Below, in pieces: positions 61,242-64,000 of a stretch of 64,000 nucleotides of DNA. How positions within the stretch are numbered: the first letter of the stretch is position 1; every line of letters begins with the position of its first letter. Position numbers and translations under genes: made by a program. The notes beneath the pieces are model-generated. The model ran no database searches, was not told the DNA's origin, and saw only the letters and a program-made list of their open reading frames with translations. The stretch lies in NCBI GenBank assembly GCA_008711295.1, contig VUYV01000228.1:124001-188000 (forward strand), in the 5' to 3' direction. This DNA is from Anarhynchus alexandrinus (lineage: Eukaryota > Chordata > Aves > Charadriiformes > Charadriidae).

Positions 61242-63689
61242 CCACGGTATGGCAGATGCCATGGAGCTTTGGAACCTTTGAAAGAAATATGGATTTTGAA
61301 GTCTATTAACTTTATGAAATTTTCCTTAAGACTGAAGTAAAATGGAGTTCTGTAGTTGATGAGAGCAGTCCTCTCCACATCCAGCATGGACAGATGGCCA
61401 AGCATGGGAGAAAAGACCCCAGGTGAGGGTGAGGACAGGAGAAATGTGAAGTGAGTGCTTTCTGAAGAGAGGTGATCTCCAAGAATGTATTTGGATATAC
61501 AGAACCAATGGTCTTTTTACTCACAAAGAGTTTGAATTTAGTTTATACAGGAACCAGAAAAGCCATTAATACCCTAAACTTCAATGCCACAGAAAAGCAC
61601 CACAGAAGGAAGTGCCAGGTAAACTGAGAAACAATATCCCTCATCCCAACATCAGACATCAGCTGTGAACTCCTTTGAGCAGTTGTGCTCCAGTTCCCAA
61701 TGTCCAGTACACAGCCTTGTGATTATCAAGCATTATTCACAGCTTTCTCTCCAAGGCTTTTCTTGCACAAAGAATTGCATTTAGGTGCCAGCAAATAGAT
61801 TTCTTTAAAGTGCTTTGGGACCTCAAAAGCAGGCAGGTATACTACAAAGTATTTCACAGGAAGTATTTAACATAGGCATGCCCAGGAGACTTTTACAAGT
61901 AATTTGCTTCCCCTTCCTTACAAAGTAGGTGGGGGCTTTAGACAGACTTTGTTCAAAATGCCTTGGAAATTTCAAAATCTAGTTTCAAAATAAATAGTTT
62001 TTAAAAAGGGCAAAAAAGCTACCTGATTTAAAGATCAGTGATAAAAACAATACTAAAGCTGAGTGAACTTGGTGGTGCTTGAGCCGTGAGACAAAACACA
62101 TATCCCTGTAAGACCAGCAGTATGTTTGTGATGCAGCACCTGCCTGCCCAGCCCTCATTTCTCTGCAAATTTTATAAGCTTCAGGGTCACAGGTGCAAAA
62201 CAAGACAATAGCTTATTGAAAATGGCATCAGACAGCACAAGGAGCAGGTGATGGTGTGTTCCCAGCACCACGACAAATGGTGACAGTAAGGTAATTGGGC
62301 CAATTGATGGAGGAAATGGGCTCCATACCTGGGCCCAGCAGTTCCTCTTTGTGGTTCCCTAGTTGATTCTCCTCAGATAAAGGCCAGGCAAATGCTTTGT
62401 TCACAGAGCACAGAAGATGTGTGACAGATGGTTAATTCCATGTTGGCAGACATCGCCTCTGCAGAATAACCACAAAGTCTGACTGCCACACATGCAGCTG
62501 AGCTGAGAACGTGCTTCGTTATCATCCATGCAAGGATGACTTGCAGCAGCGAGCATCCTGTCCAATCTTTCCAACATGAGAAGGAAGCAAGGCTTGCAAC
62601 CAGCTGTCCTCTAGTACCTCTCCTGCTATTCTGCACATCCAAACCTGCAAAACCGTATCACTTTTGCACCAGGAGATTTTTTTTTCATCTCTATTTAATT
62701 CTGAACAGAGGCAAGTATACCCCTGGAGGATATTAATTTGTTTTTCATGTCCAGTCCTAGGGATGCTTGAAGGCAAAGGAACTCACTGGTAGCCACGTTA
62801 TTTGCATTACTGCTCCTTGAAAATAAATAAGCTGGTGGATAGCAGCAGGGGCAAAGGAGTAGGAATGCAGAATTTGTTTCGTAGTGTAGTTAAACATTAT
62901 AATTTGGCATTTGACACCATAGTTTGAGCATTTCAGCCATATCACAGCTGTCCCAGTGAGCCTTGAGCAAGATGGCCTTCTCTAAGCTAGGTCTAGTGGG
63001 ACAAAAAAGCAATCTGTGGAACCAGGAGATCCCATGCAACTTCACCATGCTTGCCTGTGAGACCTGCTGTTACAGCCCATCTCATACTCCACAAGCATTC
63101 TGCTGTGTCAGGAAGGTGCCTCTCGTGTCAGATGCACATGGCCCAAGATTGGCATGACCCTGACACTGTCACATGAGCTGGACCTCATGCTTCAGTCTTT
63201 GCATGTCACTTCACCTAACACATAGCTGTTAGGTTATGTACTCATAGCTTCAGCTCGTCTGCACATCCACAAAGAAGCACAGAAAGACACTGGTGGGAGG
63301 TAAAGAGGGGCTGCTCCCAGGCCCACAATAGGAGCCACCAGCCCACAGAAGGCCCATGTCCACAAGCCCAGAGGAGCACAGTGGCAGGTAAATTAAGGAC
63401 TCCTGAGGAGCTTTGTCCGGCCCCTTCCGGGGCTGTCCTGGGAGAACCATCAGCCCAATGTCCAGGTGTGATACCCACCATGATGAGTCATCAGGAGCAG
63501 CTTTTCAGATCAGGTGTCTGAGGGGCTTTGCTGCCTAGCGCTATGGGACATATTATGGGATGCAGGAGAAGAGCAGTTCTGGATTGCACAGGGCTTATTA
63601 TGTGATGCTTAGGGTAGGAATCAAAGGCAGGAAAAGGGAGAGGCTTAGATGTTTTGGGGAGGACAAAACATGGAAAAAAGAGGGGTAAG
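61242..63689. other. Unique sequence, no gene seen
   Basis: About 2.4 kb with only short chance open frames and no recognised repeat until the LTR-like piece near the right edge. Confidence 0.5.
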
Positions 63690-64000
63690 GGAATTAAAAG
63701 GGCCAGTTTTGTGTAAATAGTAGGCTAGTCAGTACCCATGTCTAACCATGCCCGGCGGCTGATCAGGACCTGTCTTATCTTCAAAGTAAATTCCTTTCTA
63801 ATGCCTTCCTGGGTGAGGGGTGCTCTGTTCTGTGTGAATGTGTCTCTGGGGGGCTATGAGTGCCAGCAACTGCAAGTCAGACCACAAGTCGGAGGGCAGG
63901 GGGTGCCAGCAGCTTGCAGCAAGTGTGGCTGTGCAAGTGAATGTGTAAGCACTAGCAAAGGTCAAGACAGACAAGATGGTGAATAGGTGAAGTGGCCTGG
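63690..64000 (+). mobile_element. LTR-like fragment related to 26907-27916, runs off the window
   Basis: GGGCCAGTTTTGTGTAAA, GGCTAGTCAGTACCCATGTC and CGGCTGATCAG follow the same order as GGCCAGT, CTGTAAACTGTGGCCAGTCAGTAC and CACCTGATCAC at about 27408-27475. Further right, GAGTGCCAGCAACTGCAAGTC and GGTGCCAGCAGCTTGCAG recall the TGCCAGCTGCTG array there. The copy is diverged and lacks the 24-bp palindrome. Its left end is uncertain and its right end lies outside the window. The 82-codon frame 63738-63986 is spurious. Confidence 0.45.

Noticed and set aside
1..64000. CRISPR array, operon, riboswitch or prokaryotic promoter
   Set aside because: No regularly spaced repeats or gene clusters are present. 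The repeats are vertebrate retrotransposons, so such systems are not expected.

Overview
The window reads as nuclear DNA from a bird. The strongest reason is its interspersed repeats. They are CR1 LINE copies, cut short at the 5' end and ending in short direct repeats close to ATTCTATG, together with several solo long terminal repeats (LTRs) of types I associate with avian endogenous retroviruses. There is no operon structure, no run of long ORFs and no recognisable protein-coding exon. The longest open frames match nothing I know, and several lack an ATG. I therefore annotate no cellular CDS. The species cannot be told from this sequence.

Layout. 1-6393 is mostly unique DNA with a short microsatellite (1014-1073), a compact LTR of a common avian type (2743-3113) and a CR1 tail (4514-4604). 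6394-8225 holds two related LTRs in the same orientation. The first is a clean solo LTR with a perfect 5-bp target duplication, and the second is an older relative about 140 bp further on. 8430-8690 and 13920-14110 carry very old CR1 coding remnants. 13573-13647 is a cluster of short perfect palindromes. 20305-20775 is a younger CR1 3' end, and 21863-22929 is a 1,067-bp solo LTR with a perfect 5-bp target duplication. 26907-27916 is another LTR-like block with a duplicated 5' part, a 24-bp palindrome and a degenerate GC-rich tandem array. A related piece appears at the right edge (about 63690-64000).

Two further CR1 copies lie at 29949-30690 (minus strand) and 34815-35850 (plus strand). About 13.5 kb of non-repetitive DNA follows, then a long, strongly decayed CR1 at 49431-50660. 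The only strong candidate regulatory landmark is a dense CpG island at about 53970-54340, followed by a plausible plus-strand splice donor at 54424. This is probably the promoter and first exon of a gene or long noncoding RNA whose other exons I cannot recognise. 60704-61241 is a minus-strand LTR with TATA, NRF1-like and ETS/YY1-like motifs.

Nothing here supports an operon-like or defence-type system. The interest lies in the transposon archaeology (nested and tandem LTRs, and CR1 copies of at least two age classes) and in the orphan CpG-island promoter. Repeat identities rest on recall of family features and on internal comparison, not on database searches.
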